A DNA stretch of 64,000 nucleotides from Bacteroidales bacterium. GTDB taxonomy: Bacteria; Bacteroidota; Bacteroidia; Bacteroidales; ML635J-15. Positions within the stretch are counted from its first letter, which is position 1. Each line of letters opens with the position of its first letter. The notes beneath the pieces were generated by a model. The model ran no database searches. It had not been told where the DNA came from and saw nothing but the letters and a program-made list of their open reading frames with translations. Below are positions 26,012 to 35,302 of the stretch, in pieces. The position numbers and the translations under genes are program-made. The stretch is taken from NCBI GenBank assembly GCA_017551515.1, contig JAFZLK010000029.1, positions 37,161 through 101,160 on the forward strand, written 5' to 3'.

Positions 26012-26152
26012 CTTATTCTTAAATTCTGGAAAATTTATGCGATGTGGCAATAGTGAAAATGCTCGCGGTTTTTCCGTGGGCTTTTCTTATTCATCGCAGG
26101 GTATTTCCAGAAACCTAAGAATAGATAAGAGTTAATCGAAGCCCACTTTTTT
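26012..26152 (+). ncRNA. Rod-shaped structured RNA or 5' leader with a competing terminator
   Basis: Arms 26012-26044 and 26092-26129 pair in three helices: TATTCTTA/TAAGAATA, TTCTGGAAA/TTTCCAGAA and TGCGATG/CATCGCA, with small internal loops between them. The 47-base apical part holds a further 8-pair hairpin (GCTCGCGG 26061-26068 with CCGTGGGC 26074-26081, two wobbles, T5 loop). GTGGGCTT (26076-26083) can pair instead with AAGCCCAC (26139-26146), which is followed by six T. The two folds exclude each other. It could be a stand-alone RNA (a 6S-like rod with a central bubble) or a leader controlling the gene at 26207. No promoter is seen between 26152 and 26207. Confidence 0.55.
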
Positions 26153-26206
26153 ATAGTTGAATGTAAAATGCTGTTTGGGGCTTGCAGCGAAGAAACAAAA
26201 TGAATT

Positions 26207-27661
26207 ATGAAGAGATTTTTATCATTTTTGATTTATATAGTCCTATTTGGTGGTTATGCAATGGCCTATCACTTTTCATCAGTAAGCGAAAGCGGACAAA
26301 CATTATATTATAACATTACATCAAATACGGAACCCTATACTGTAGAAGTGACTTATCAAACTGGACAAAATGTTGACAATAATTGGGTCGGTTACTCTAC
26401 ATATCCGATTGGCAATCTTACAATACCTGCATCTGTTACTTACAACAATAAGATATATTCAGTAACAAGCATAGGCACTGATGCTTTTAGTGGGTGTAGA
26501 GGACTTACATCTGTTACAATTCCCCGTTACATTACGAGTATTGGGTGGTGTGCTTTTAAAAATTGTGATGGATTGACATCTGTTTATTATAATGGTGATA
26601 TAGCAGAATGGTGCGGAATTTCATTTGCGTCCCAACCGCTTACCTATGCACATAACTTATATATTAACAATCAGTTGGTGACGGATTTGGTAATACCAGA
26701 AACGATAACAGAGATAAAGTCGTATGCTTTTTCTGGAGCATCTTGTCTTACTTCTGTAACAATCCCCAATTCGATTACAAGCATTGGCTATAAAGCATTT
26801 GCTAAATGTTATGGGCTTCCAACGGTGACAATCCCCAGTTCTGTGACGAGTATTGGTGACGAAGCGTTTGTAGATTGCATTAGACTTACAACTGTGAATT
26901 TTAATGCCACAAATTGTGCAAGTATGTATTTGGTATGGGATGGATGTACTGCTTTGATGACATTAAATATAGGGAATAATGTTACGAACATACCAGATTT
27001 TGCTTTTGAAGATTGTAGCGAACTGACATCTGTTGTAATTCCCAATTCTGTTAATGTCATTGGTGAATGTGCATTTGCATATTGTACAAGTATGACATCG
27101 TTAACAATCGGTAATTCTGTTACAAGTATTGGTATTTATGCATTCATTGGTTGCTGGAGGCTTACATCATTAACAATTCCAAATTCAGTTACGAACATTG
27201 GTGAAATGGCGTTTTATAATTGCAGCAATATAACCGCCATATATTCATTAGCAGTAAATCCCCCTACGATAGAAACAAGTTCTTTTGAATCGTCAATTTG
27301 CAGTATCCCAGTATTTGTCCCATGTGGTCGTGTTTCCGTCTATAATGATGCTGAGAATTGGAATGTTTTCACAAATATTCAAGAAAATCCAGATTGTGCT
27401 GGTGTAGATGAAAACAAAATTGCAAACATTGAAGCATATCCTAATCCTGCTGGTAATGTCTTGTATATAAGCGCAGAAGAAATAATCTCTGAAGTTTGTA
27501 TTGTAAATGCAATGGGACGAATTGTAAAGAACGTGGAAGTGAATGCAGATACTGCAGTTTGCAATGTGGAAGATTTATCGGATGGCGTGTATGTGGCAAA
27601 TGTCCGATTCAAGAATGGATATGACGATGTTTACAGAAAGAAATTTGTAAAAAATAAATGA
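26207..27661 (+). CDS. BspA-type leucine-rich-repeat protein with T9SS sorting domain
   Basis: The 484-residue protein has a signal peptide (MKRFLSFL...AMAYHF). About 300 residues of LRR_5/BspA repeats follow (about 80-370), each with the pattern LTSVTIPNSITSIGYKAF. It ends in a T9SS type A sorting domain (AYPNPAGNVLYIS ... DLSDGVYVANVRF). It would be secreted by T9SS and fixed to the surface, where BspA proteins bind host or neighbour-cell proteins. The first 60 residues closely match those of the 1285-residue protein at 40303 (GQTLYYNITS...PYTVEVT), so the two are paralogues. The long leader (26012-26152) is unusual. Base composition is AT-rich. Confidence 0.88.
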   Translation: MKRFLSFLIYIVLFGGYAMAYHFSSVSESGQTLYYNITSNTEPYTVEVTYQTGQNVDNNWVGYSTYPIGNLTIPASVTYNNKIYSVTSIGTDAFSGCRGLTSVTIPRYITSIGWCAFKNCDGLTSVYYNGDIAEWCGISFASQPLTYAHNLYINNQLVTDLVIPETITEIKSYAFSGASCLTSVTIPNSITSIGYKAFAKCYGLPTVTIPSSVTSIGDEAFVDCIRLTTVNFNATNCASMYLVWDGCTALMTLNIGNNVTNIPDFAFEDCSELTSVVIPNSVNVIGECAFAYCTSMTSLTIGNSVTSIGIYAFIGCWRLTSLTIPNSVTNIGEMAFYNCSNITAIYSLAVNPPTIETSSFESSICSIPVFVPCGRVSVYNDAENWNVFTNIQENPDCAGVDENKIANIEAYPNPAGNVLYISAEEIISEVCIVNAMGRIVKNVEVNADTAVCNVEDLSDGVYVANVRFKNGYDDVYRKKFVKNK

Positions 27662-27698
27662 TATTTGTCGTTAGGTTAGATTAAAATATGTTATTGAT

Positions 27699-29377
27699 AT
27701 GAGAAAGATTTGCTTTGTTTTATTTCTGGGAATTTTACTCCTGACAAATTATGCAATGTCACAAGATTTGTTAGTGTGCGGTAATAGTGTTGATTTAAGT
27801 GCAAATATTGAAAATTATTCGTCTTTTTCTTGGTTTTGCGATGGTGTTAATGGAACTTTTTCTAATGCACATTCGTTAATCACGACTTTTACATTGGCAA
27901 ACGATGTGAATTTACAAAGTTTTCTTGATGTAAGATTTTATTACAATGCTAATGTTGGTGGAGAAATTGTTTCTGACACAATTAATGTTTGCTTCATTAA
28001 GCAACCAAGGGCAGTGATAAGTATGTACGAGGGCGATACATTGGTTTGCGGTCTTGTAACTCCGTTCCTTTTGCATGCAGACGAACATGGTGACGAAATC
28101 AGCGGTTACTGGTACGAGGAGAACCCATCAACGGCGTTTGGCGCGGTTAATAGCACAAATACTGATGCTACAGTTACAAGTTATGGTAATCACAATTTCT
28201 ACTGGGTAGAATGCAATGGTTCTGATGATAATCCGCAATATTGTAAGGATACGGCAGGTCCTTGGACAATACATTTCGTTAGAAACCCTTTGGCACAGAT
28301 AAATCAAGATGAAATGACATTCTGCGGATACGATGGTCAACTCCATGCAGATTTTAATGGTGTAGGAATTGGTCGTTGGAGTACTAATGTTCCGAACCAG
28401 AATATACTTGCAATCGACGATAGAAGTAATCCAACCACAATGATTCACACTACCATTCTTAACCGTGACAATCCTAGTTATCCATACTATGAGATATATT
28501 GGACGGTACAGAATACCGAGTATTGTACAGACAAAGATACTGTAAAAGTAGTATTTGCAGGAGTACCTTCCGAATCTATTGTAGTTGTTCCTCCTGTATG
28601 CTTTGGCGGACCGGCAATTCTTACGGCACACGATGAAACTCTGCCAGTTTACAATTGGAACTATGGAGCAGGCGTTCTTGATAGTGTTGAAACAAATTCT
28701 TTGGGTGGCGAATATCGTATTTTCGTTCACTGGGAAGATTATCTAAATGAACATACTGTTGATTTGACCACTATTAACTCGTGGGGATGTTATTCATACT
28801 TGGGCAGAACAAACATTAATGAACCAAATACAGGGAAAATAGAGGCAAGGTTTATGATAAGTGCAGACATTGATGTAAATAATCTTGTCGCGCCAGATGC
28901 TCATATATATATGAGAACACAACAAATTACGGAGGTACAGTAAACTATATTTGCGAATGGCATTTTGGTGATGAAACAATCGAAAATAATTGTGATGAAC
29001 TTGTTGAACATGTTTATGTGGACCCCAATTGTTACTATCCTTATCTTGTAGTGTTTAACAACGACATTCCACAATGTAGAGATACGGCTATGCTTGAAAA
29101 TTGCTTGTTAATCAGGAATGATATTGTCGAATATAATATGGATGATATTAGTATTTCTCCCAATCCAGTTACAAATATCATGAATATCATCTCTTCAGAA
29201 ACAATTTCCGAAATCGAAATTGTCAATGTGATGGGACAGGTTGTTTATCGCACAGAGGTAAATGCTGACAATGCGGTTTGCGATCTGGAAGGATTGAATG
29301 CAGGAGTTTATATTGTGAGAATTTACGGAACAGATGCGGATTCTATTTGGGAACAGCGAAAGTTCGTAAAGGAATAG
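27699..29377 (+). pseudogene. T9SS-sorted surface protein interrupted at an (AT)5 tract
   Basis: The first frame (27699-28943) has a signal peptide (cleavage near AMSQ) and about 390 residues of beta-rich repeats, PKD-like in look, with paired cysteines (DLLVCGNS, TLVCGL, EMTFCGYDG, PPVCFGG). It stops at 28943. The next frame continues the protein without a start: ENTTNYGGTVNYICEWHFGD, then VYVDPNCYYPYLV, then a T9SS type A domain (ISPNPVTNIMNI ... LNAGVYIVRIYG), ending at 29377. Removing one AT from the tract at 28903-28912 joins both parts exactly. This is either a phase-off adhesin, a real inactivation, or a sequencing artefact. It follows the leucine-rich-repeat gene by 37 bases. Confidence 0.8.
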
Positions 29378-29402
29378 AATGTCAAAACATATACGATAAA
29401 AT

Positions 29403-29430
29403 AGGGACGGTGTAATGCCGTCCTTTTTTT
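29403..29430 (+). terminator. Terminator after the surface-protein pair
   Basis: An AGGACGG-type stem pairs with CCGTCCT around a TGTAATG loop and ends in a T run. Confidence 0.85.
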
Positions 29431-29508
29431 GTCGTAACATTATGAATTATAATGTCGCAAATGCCATATAAAAAACAAATTATAAAAGGCAAAATGAAAG
29501 TTATGTTT

Positions 29509-29541
29509 TTTGGTGTGCGATTTATTTTTTTGTTACCTTTG
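29509..29541 (+). promoter_or_regulatory. Promoter (TTTG-N21-TACCTTTG) of the 41-residue protein
   Basis: TTTG is followed after about 21 bases by TACCTTTG (29534-29541). The ATG at 29558 lies 17 bases further on. Confidence 0.55.
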
Positions 29542-29557
29542 CAGAAAATTAGTAAAA

Positions 29558-29683
29558 ATGGAAAAGAAGGTTGCAAAACAGAAAAAGCGTATGCCCAAGC
29601 GGATGTCGAAACTTGGGATGTGGATGATGCAGAATAAAGGTGGCATTGTCGTTGTAGTTGACAGAAGAGCGGTAAACAAATGA
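29558..29683 (+). CDS. Conserved-looking basic small protein (41 residues)
   Basis: This short frame encodes MEKKVAKQKKRMPKRM, then SKLGMWMMQNKGGIVVVVDRRAVNK in pieces (SKLGMWMMQN, GGIVVVV, DRRAVNK). The N-terminal half is strongly basic and the C-terminal half has a hydrophobic strand. Small proteins with an MPKRMSKLG-like core occur in Bacteroidales genomes by my recollection, function unknown. Support comes from the good promoter 17 bases upstream and the terminator before it. RNA or ribosome binding is a guess from its charge. Confidence 0.55.
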   Translation: MEKKVAKQKKRMPKRMSKLGMWMMQNKGGIVVVVDRRAVNK

Positions 29684-29758
29684 GGAGTCTTTGTAATCTT
29701 ACAACCTATTTTTCAAAACTATTAGAAAATCATCAAACAACCAGAAACTTGAAACAAT

Positions 29759-30001
29759 ATGTGCAGAACAATCCGTATATTAGGTAACGATAAGATGTGC
29801 GAAAGTCTTTTCTTTCTGGCAACCGAATTGTCAAAGGAAAACGACAGCATAATTGTTTCCGAAACGCAAGACGAATCGGATAATTATACGCCCAAAGAGG
29901 TGGAAGATGCTTTTTTTGCAGGTTCACGGGTGGCAATGGCAGAAACTATTGCAGATATTGTAGGGTATTCTTCTAATCATCAAACAATTTCAAACTTATA
30001 A
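29759..30001 (+). CDS. Possible small acidic protein (80 residues)
   Basis: The frame from ATG at 29759 has an acidic middle (IIVSETQDESDNYTPKEVEDAFFAG) and a helical end (SRVAMAETIADIVGY). An internal ATG at 29795 would give MCESLFFLATELS. No family was recognised. A-rich repeats (ATCAAACAA...GAAAC) lie on both sides, and there is no clear promoter. It could be a remnant. Confidence 0.4.
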   Translation: MCRTIRILGNDKMCESLFFLATELSKENDSIIVSETQDESDNYTPKEVEDAFFAGSRVAMAETIADIVGYSSNHQTISNL

Positions 30002-30004
30002 ACA

Positions 30005-30062
30005 ACATCAAACAACTTGAAACTTAGAAACATAGAAACCAGAAACAGAATAGAGAAATAAC
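30005..30062. repeat. Spacer-type repeat fragment before rnfB
   Basis: GAAACTTAGAAACATAGAAACC is the A-rich strand of the spacer found in the hairpin mosaics (quoted positions 30019-30040). The hairpins themselves are missing here. A related 'ATCAAACAAC...GAAAC' stretch is at 29728-29757. Confidence 0.4.
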
Positions 30063-30089
30063 AAAATAATAATTTAAATCAGTGAATTT

Positions 30090-31022
30090 ATGGAGATTGT
30101 AATTTGGACTGTGATACCTTTATGTGCGCTAGGAATAGTGTTAGCAATAATACTGTTCTTTGTTGCAAAGAAATTTAAGGTAGAAGAGGACCCGCGCATC
30201 GACGAGGTTGAGGCTTGTCTGCCGGGAGCAAATTGCGGCGGATGCGGATTCCCGGGTTGCCGAGGATTGTCGGAAGCCGTTGTGAAAAGCGGAAATCTTG
30301 ACGGCAAGTACTGCCCTGCTGGTGGTAATGCTGCTATGAGCAAGATTGCTGCCGTTATGGGACTCGAAGCCGAGGAGAAGGAACCTGTTGTGGCTGTCGT
30401 AAGATGCTGCGGTTCGCACGATAAGCGTCCTCAGACATCGAACTACGACGGTGCAAAGACCTGCGCCATCGCTCATGCTACATCGAGCGGCGACACCGGT
30501 TGCCAGTACGGTTGCCTTGGTTATGGCGACTGCGTTGCAGGATGCCATTTCGGTGCAATATCGATTAACGAGGAGACTGGTCTTCCCGAAATCGACTACG
30601 ACAAGTGTGGTGGTTGTGGCGGTTGCGCCAGAATGTGTCCGCGCGGTGTCATCGAAGTTAGACCTCGTGGCAAGAACGACCGTCGCGTTTATGTCGGCTG
30701 CATAAACAAGGACAAGGGTGGCGAAGCAATGAAGGCTTGCAAGGCTGCTTGCATCGGTTGCGGAAAGTGCGCAAAGGCTTGTCCGTTCGAGGCTATCACC
30801 GTCGAAAACAATGTAGCATACATCGACTTCACAAAGTGCAAGTCGTGCCGTAAGTGCGTTGCCGAATGCCCGACAGGAGCAATCAATGCAGTTAACTTCC
30901 CACCGAAGCCTGCAACTCCGCCAGCACCGGCTGCACCAAAGCCCGAAGCTCAGCCTGCACCTGCACCACAGGAGGCAAAGCCGGAAGCAACAGTGGTAGG
31001 TAACAATGTAAACAACAACTAA
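30090..31022 (+). CDS. rnfB: Rnf complex subunit B (iron-sulphur protein)
   Basis: The 310-residue protein begins with a membrane anchor (about residues 4-26). A [4Fe-4S] domain follows with CGGCGFPGC (about 49-57) and CPAGG, then a cysteine-rich middle region (CCGSHDK to CVAGCHFG). Several ferredoxin motifs come next: CGGCGGCARMCP, CIGCGKCAKACP and CKSCRKCVAECP. A proline/alanine-rich tail of about 45 residues ends the protein. RnfB receives electrons at the cytoplasmic side and passes them through the complex. It is the first gene of rnfBCDGEA; the RNF complex couples ferredoxin:NAD+ electron transfer to ion pumping. Confidence 0.96.
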   Translation: MEIVIWTVIPLCALGIVLAIILFFVAKKFKVEEDPRIDEVEACLPGANCGGCGFPGCRGLSEAVVKSGNLDGKYCPAGGNAAMSKIAAVMGLEAEEKEPVVAVVRCCGSHDKRPQTSNYDGAKTCAIAHATSSGDTGCQYGCLGYGDCVAGCHFGAISINEETGLPEIDYDKCGGCGGCARMCPRGVIEVRPRGKNDRRVYVGCINKDKGGEAMKACKAACIGCGKCAKACPFEAITVENNVAYIDFTKCKSCRKCVAECPTGAINAVNFPPKPATPPAPAAPKPEAQPAPAPQEAKPEATVVGNNVNNN

Positions 31023-31040
31023 ACTTCAGGAGGACTCATC

Positions 31041-32369
31041 GTGTTAAGAACTTTTCCAAAAGGTGGTGTTCATCCACAAGAAAATAAGATTTCGAAAGGA
31101 AATCCAATCGAAAGAATAGAACTGCCGAAGCAGGTAATGATTCCTATTGCACAGCACATCGGTGCTCCTGCTGAACCGGTTGTAGCAAAGGGCGACACCG
31201 TAAAGGTCGGTCAGCTCATCGCTAAGAGCACAGGTTTCGTCTCGGCAAACATCCACTCGTCTGTGTCGGGTACAGTCGCAAAGATTGAAAAGACAATCGA
31301 TACATCGGGTTACAAGAATACCTGCATCTTCATTAATGTCGAGGGTGATGAATGGCTCGAAACTATCGACCGCACTCCCGATGTGAAGACCGAAATAACA
31401 ATGACCGCCGAAGAAATCCGCGCAAGAATTGCAGAATGCGGTATTGTTGGTACTGGCGGTGCTACTTTCCCAGCACATGTAAAACTTTCGATTCCGCAAG
31501 GTAAGAAGTGCGAACACCTTATTATTAATGGTGTTGAATGCGAACCTTACCTTACTGCCGACCACAGACTTATGCTCGAACATACCGAGGAAATAATGGT
31601 TGGTTGCAAGATTATACAGAAAGCAACTGGCGCAGAGAAGGTTATCATCGGTATCGAAAACAACAAGCCCGATGCAATCGCAAAGATGACCGAAGCTGCA
31701 AAGAAGTACGGAATCACCGTTATGCCTTTGAAGGTTAAATATCCGCAAGGTGGTGAAAAACAGCTCATCAAGGCTACTGTAAACCGCGAAATCCCTGCTC
31801 CTCCAGCATTGCCTATCGATGTTGGTTGCGTAGTTCAGAATGTTGGTTCTACCTTCGCAATTTACGAGGCAGTACAGAAGAACAAACCTCTGTTCGAGCG
31901 TGTTGTAACTGTAACTGGTAAGTCGGTTAAGTCGCCGAAGAACATACTTGCAAGAGTTGGTACTCCATTGAGCCACCTTATTGCAGCAGTTGGCGGTTTG
32001 CCCGAAGACACTGGTAAGGTAGTAAACGGCGGACCTATGATGGGTAAGGCTGTAAAGTCGCTCGAAGTTCCTGTAACAAAGGGTACATCGGGCGTATTGA
32101 TGTTCAAGGAGAGCGAAAGCGTCCGTATGGAAGAAAACGCTTGTATCCGTTGCGGAAAGTGCGTAAGCGCATGCTGCATGGGACTTGAACCTTACTTGCT
32201 CAAGAACCTCGCAAAGATTCGCGACTTCGATGCTTTAAAGGAAGAAAGAGTGCTCGACTGTATCGAATGCGGTTCGTGTAGCTTCACCTGCCCTGCAGGA
32301 ATCCCGATTACCGACTACATACGCTACGGTAAAGCGACAGTAACAAAAATTTTAAGGTCTAAAAAATAG
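31041..32369 (+). CDS. rnfC: Rnf complex subunit C (NADH-binding iron-sulphur protein)
   Basis: The 442-residue protein starts at a GTG preceded by AGGAGG, which decides the start. The N-terminal KGGVHPQENK and the FMN/NADH-binding region (GTGGATFPAHVKL near residue 138, then INGVECEPYLTADHR) agree with RnfC and with the 51-kDa subunit of complex I. Two [4Fe-4S] motifs lie at the end: CIRCGKCVSACCMG and CIECGSCSFTCPAG. The subunit oxidises or reduces NAD(H) in the cytoplasm. It lacks the long alanine/lysine-rich C-terminal tail of the E. coli protein, as is normal in anaerobes. Confidence 0.96.
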   Translation: MLRTFPKGGVHPQENKISKGNPIERIELPKQVMIPIAQHIGAPAEPVVAKGDTVKVGQLIAKSTGFVSANIHSSVSGTVAKIEKTIDTSGYKNTCIFINVEGDEWLETIDRTPDVKTEITMTAEEIRARIAECGIVGTGGATFPAHVKLSIPQGKKCEHLIINGVECEPYLTADHRLMLEHTEEIMVGCKIIQKATGAEKVIIGIENNKPDAIAKMTEAAKKYGITVMPLKVKYPQGGEKQLIKATVNREIPAPPALPIDVGCVVQNVGSTFAIYEAVQKNKPLFERVVTVTGKSVKSPKNILARVGTPLSHLIAAVGGLPEDTGKVVNGGPMMGKAVKSLEVPVTKGTSGVLMFKESESVRMEENACIRCGKCVSACCMGLEPYLLKNLAKIRDFDALKEERVLDCIECGSCSFTCPAGIPITDYIRYGKATVTKILRSKK

Positions 32370-32377
32370 TAACAGCT

Positions 32378-33373
32378 ATGGCAGATAATAGATTAGCAAT
32401 CGCAATGTCACCGCACGTTCACAGCAACGAATCGGTGAAAAAGATAATGTACAGCGTGGTAATTGCGCTGTTACCAGCCTTCTGCGTATCGGTTTACTTC
32501 TTCGGACTAAATGCTATCAGGGTGACACTCATCTCGATAGTTGCATGTATGGCCGTTGAATGGCTGATTCAGAAGTTCCTTTTGAAAGGTAAAACAACAA
32601 TCTTTGACGGATCGGCAATAGTAACAGGTATGCTTCTGGCATTCAACGTTCCTGCCAACCTCGACTGGTGGATTATAGTTATCGGTGCAATTGTCGCTAT
32701 CGGTATCGCAAAGATGACTTTCGGCGGACTTGGAAACAACCCGTTCAACCCAGCAATCGTAGGTCGTGTGTTCCTGCTCATTTCGTTCCCGTCGCAGATG
32801 ACAACTTGGCCAACCCCACAGCCAATATGGGACATCAAGGCTCTCGATGCAGTAACAGGTCCTACACCACTGGGACTTCTCAACGAAGGTCAGATGGTTG
32901 ACATGCCCTACATGGATATGTTTGTCGGCAACATGGGCGGTTCGCTCGGCGAAATGTCGGCAATAGCACTGCTTATCGGCGGTATATTCCTGCTCATCCG
33001 CAAGGTCATAACCTGGCATATTCCAGTAGCAGTTCTCGGAACTATGGCAGCTTTCTCGGCAATCCTCTGGGGCGTTGACCCGACCAAGTACGCCGACCCG
33101 CTGTTCCATATCCTCGCTGGTGGTGCTCTCCTCGGTGCTATCTACATGGCAACCGATATGGTAACATCGCCTATGACTGGCAAGGGAATGTTGATTTATG
33201 GTGTCGGAATCGGTATTATCACCATTTTAATCAGAACATGGGGCGCATATCCAGAAGGTATGTCGTTTGCAATCCTCATTATGAACGCACTTGTTCCGCT
33301 GATTAACAACTGGTGCAAGCCGAAACGTTTCGGTGAGGTTGTAAAACCGCCAAAGGAAGAGGTAAAGAAATAA
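32378..33373 (+). CDS. rnfD: Rnf complex subunit D
   Basis: The 331-residue membrane protein has about nine hydrophobic segments. The sequence ATDMVTSPMTGKGMLIYGVG (about residues 256-275) matches the RnfD/NqrB region around the covalently bound FMN, with the flavin-linked threonine expected in the SPMT stretch. FGGLGNNPFNPAIVGRVFL near 110 is also characteristic. It forms part of the ion-translocating membrane core together with RnfA, E and G. It is eight bases after rnfC. Confidence 0.95.
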   Translation: MADNRLAIAMSPHVHSNESVKKIMYSVVIALLPAFCVSVYFFGLNAIRVTLISIVACMAVEWLIQKFLLKGKTTIFDGSAIVTGMLLAFNVPANLDWWIIVIGAIVAIGIAKMTFGGLGNNPFNPAIVGRVFLLISFPSQMTTWPTPQPIWDIKALDAVTGPTPLGLLNEGQMVDMPYMDMFVGNMGGSLGEMSAIALLIGGIFLLIRKVITWHIPVAVLGTMAAFSAILWGVDPTKYADPLFHILAGGALLGAIYMATDMVTSPMTGKGMLIYGVGIGIITILIRTWGAYPEGMSFAILIMNALVPLINNWCKPKRFGEVVKPPKEEVKK

Positions 33374-33398
33374 TTGTGGAACCTAAAAAAGAATTATC

Positions 33399-34055
33399 AT
33401 GGCAAAGAAACAAAGTTCTTTAATAAATATGGTGCTCACGTTGTTCGTGATTACAACAGTAGCAGCCGTGGCTCTCGGTTTCGTATATTACTTTACCCAG
33501 GAGCCTATTTCACAGGTGAAAGAAAAGAGATTGAAGGAAGCCCTCACAAAGGTTCTCCCCGAATTTGACCATCAGGAAGCCGAAGAAGTTGACGGAACTC
33601 CAGTTTACAAGGCATTCGATGCTAACAACCAGCTAGTTGGTACTGCTATCGAAGCTGTTACCGACAAAGGTTTCGGCGGTGATGTAAAGGTGCTTGTAGG
33701 CTTTGATACCGAAGGCAAGATTTTCGGATATTCGGTTCTCGAACATAAGGAAACCGCTGGACTTGGCTCTAAGATGGGCGAATGGTTCCAGGAAGGCGGA
33801 AAGGGAAATGTCATCGGCAAGGACCTTTCTACCGAAGCAAAGGTTAGAAAAGACGGTGGCGATGTTGACGCTATCACAGCAGCAACAATTTCGTCGCGTG
33901 CTTTCTGCGATGTTCTCAACAGAGCTTACGCAACATACAAGTCAGCGGGCAGCTCATGCGCACAGCAGACCGAAGCAGAACCTCAAGAAGAAGTAAAGGA
34001 AGAAGCTTCTGAAAATGTTGAACCTACAAATGAAGGAGGAAACGACAATGAATAA
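33399..34055 (+). CDS. rnfG: Rnf complex subunit G (FMN-binding)
   Basis: The 218-residue protein has one N-terminal membrane segment (about residues 9-30) and an extracytoplasmic FMN-binding domain. The flavinylation site reads [13 protein letters not shown] (about residues 150-162), where the second Thr is the expected FMN acceptor; the usual Gly of the S/T-G-A-T motif is an Ala here. This implies an ApbE-type flavin transferase elsewhere in the genome. The C-terminal tail is acidic ([12 protein letters not shown]). The last eight bases overlap the rnfE start. Confidence 0.95.
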   Translation: MAKKQSSLINMVLTLFVITTVAAVALGFVYYFTQEPISQVKEKRLKEALTKVLPEFDHQEAEEVDGTPVYKAFDANNQLVGTAIEAVTDKGFGGDVKVLVGFDTEGKIFGYSVLEHKETAGLGSKMGEWFQEGGKGNVIGKDLSTEAKVRKDGGDVDAITAATISSRAFCDVLNRAYATYKSAGSSCAQQTEAEPQEEVKEEASENVEPTNEGGNDNE

Positions 34056-34626
34056 CTGGAAGAATTTCACGAAGGGTTTTATAAAGGAGAACCCCGTATT
34101 GGTAATGCTGCTCGGTTGCTGTCCTACTTTGGGTACTACCACATCGGCAATCAACGGCTTGAGCATGGGACTTGCCACCACATTCGTCCTCGTATGCTCC
34201 AACATAGTAATATCGCTAATCAAGAACCTTATTCCAGACAAGGTGCGTATTCCTTCGTACATCGTAGTAATCGCATCGTTTGTAACAGTGATCGACTTGC
34301 TTATGCAGGCATACTTGCCGGGCATTTACGAGACATTGGGCTTGTTCATTCCGCTTATCGTTGTTAACTGCATAGTTCTCGGTCGTGCCGAAGCTTTTGC
34401 ATCGAAGAACGGTGTTTGGGCATCCTGCGTCGATGGTCTGGGAATGGGCTTGGGCTACGCTCTGGCTCTTATGATTCTCGGTGCTGTCCGCGAAGTTCTC
34501 GGTAGCTTGTCAATCTTCGGCTGGCAGTTCATTCAGGCAGACGGAATTTTGGTATTCGTACTTGCTCCGGGTGCATTCTTCGGATTGGCATATTTTATAG
34601 CAGTAGTAAGAAGGTTTAACAAATAA
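34048..34626 (+). CDS. rnfE: Rnf complex subunit E
   Basis: The ATG at 34048 is preceded by GGAGG and overlaps the end of rnfG; a longer frame from 34015 lies within rnfG and is not used. The protein (about 192 residues) has six membrane segments and typical motifs ([20 protein letters not shown] near the start, [16 protein letters not shown] near 112). With RnfA it forms the membrane pair that carries a shared iron-sulphur site; the conserved CPTLG cysteine is present. Confidence 0.95.
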   Translation: MNNWKNFTKGFIKENPVLVMLLGCCPTLGTTTSAINGLSMGLATTFVLVCSNIVISLIKNLIPDKVRIPSYIVVIASFVTVIDLLMQAYLPGIYETLGLFIPLIVVNCIVLGRAEAFASKNGVWASCVDGLGMGLGYALALMILGAVREVLGSLSIFGWQFIQADGILVFVLAPGAFFGLAYFIAVVRRFNK

Positions 34627-34637
34627 AATTTACGACT

Positions 34638-35234
34638 ATGGCATACATACTCATTATAATATCGGCAATGCTCGTTAATAATATCGTGCTTGCCCAGTTT
34701 CTCGGAATTTGCCCGTTCTTAGGCGTATCGGGAAAAGTTAAGACTGCTGTCGGAATGGGTAGCGCAGTCCTGTTCGTTATGGCACTTGCCACAATAGTGA
34801 CATGGTTGATACAGACATACGTACTCAATCCGTTGGGCATACAGTTTATGCAGACGGTAGCGTTCATCCTTGTTATCGCTGCATTGGTTCAGATGGTCGA
34901 AATCATCCTCAAGAAGATCAGCCCGTCGCTGTATCAGGCATTGGGTATATTCCTGCCGCTTATCACCACCAACTGTGCAATCCTTGGTGTTGCAATTATG
35001 GTTGGAAACGGCACATTCAACGCAATGGGACTTGATCCATCGGGATTGCTTCCATCAATTGTATTCGCAATAGGTACTGCATTAGGTTTCATGCTTGCAT
35101 TGGTAATCTTCGCAGGTATCCGCGAACATTTGGCAAAGCTTCCGATTCCAGAAGGCATGAAGGGTGTTCCTGCTGCTCTTGTAGTTGCTGGTATCCTCGC
35201 ACTTGCTTTCATGGGATTCTCAGGATTGGTTTAA
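34638..35234 (+). CDS. rnfA: Rnf complex subunit A
   Basis: The 198-residue protein has six membrane segments with the RnfA/NqrE motifs [19 protein letters not shown] (about residues 14-32) and [14 protein letters not shown] (about 112-125). These hold the two cysteines that, with those of RnfE, ligate the membrane-embedded iron centre. It is the last gene of the operon and is followed by a terminator. Confidence 0.96.
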   Translation: MAYILIIISAMLVNNIVLAQFLGICPFLGVSGKVKTAVGMGSAVLFVMALATIVTWLIQTYVLNPLGIQFMQTVAFILVIAALVQMVEIILKKISPSLYQALGIFLPLITTNCAILGVAIMVGNGTFNAMGLDPSGLLPSIVFAIGTALGFMLALVIFAGIREHLAKLPIPEGMKGVPAALVVAGILALAFMGFSGLV

Positions 35235-35257
35235 AAGATCCAGATTTTCAGATAAGG

Positions 35258-35292
35258 GACTGCATGGCATATTGCTGTGCGGTCTTTTTTTT
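35258..35292 (+). terminator. Terminator of the rnf operon
   Basis: GACTGCA (35258-35264) pairs with TGCGGTC (35278-35284), with one wobble, and is followed by nine T. Confidence 0.75.
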
Positions 35293-35302
35293 TGTCGAGA
35301 CG

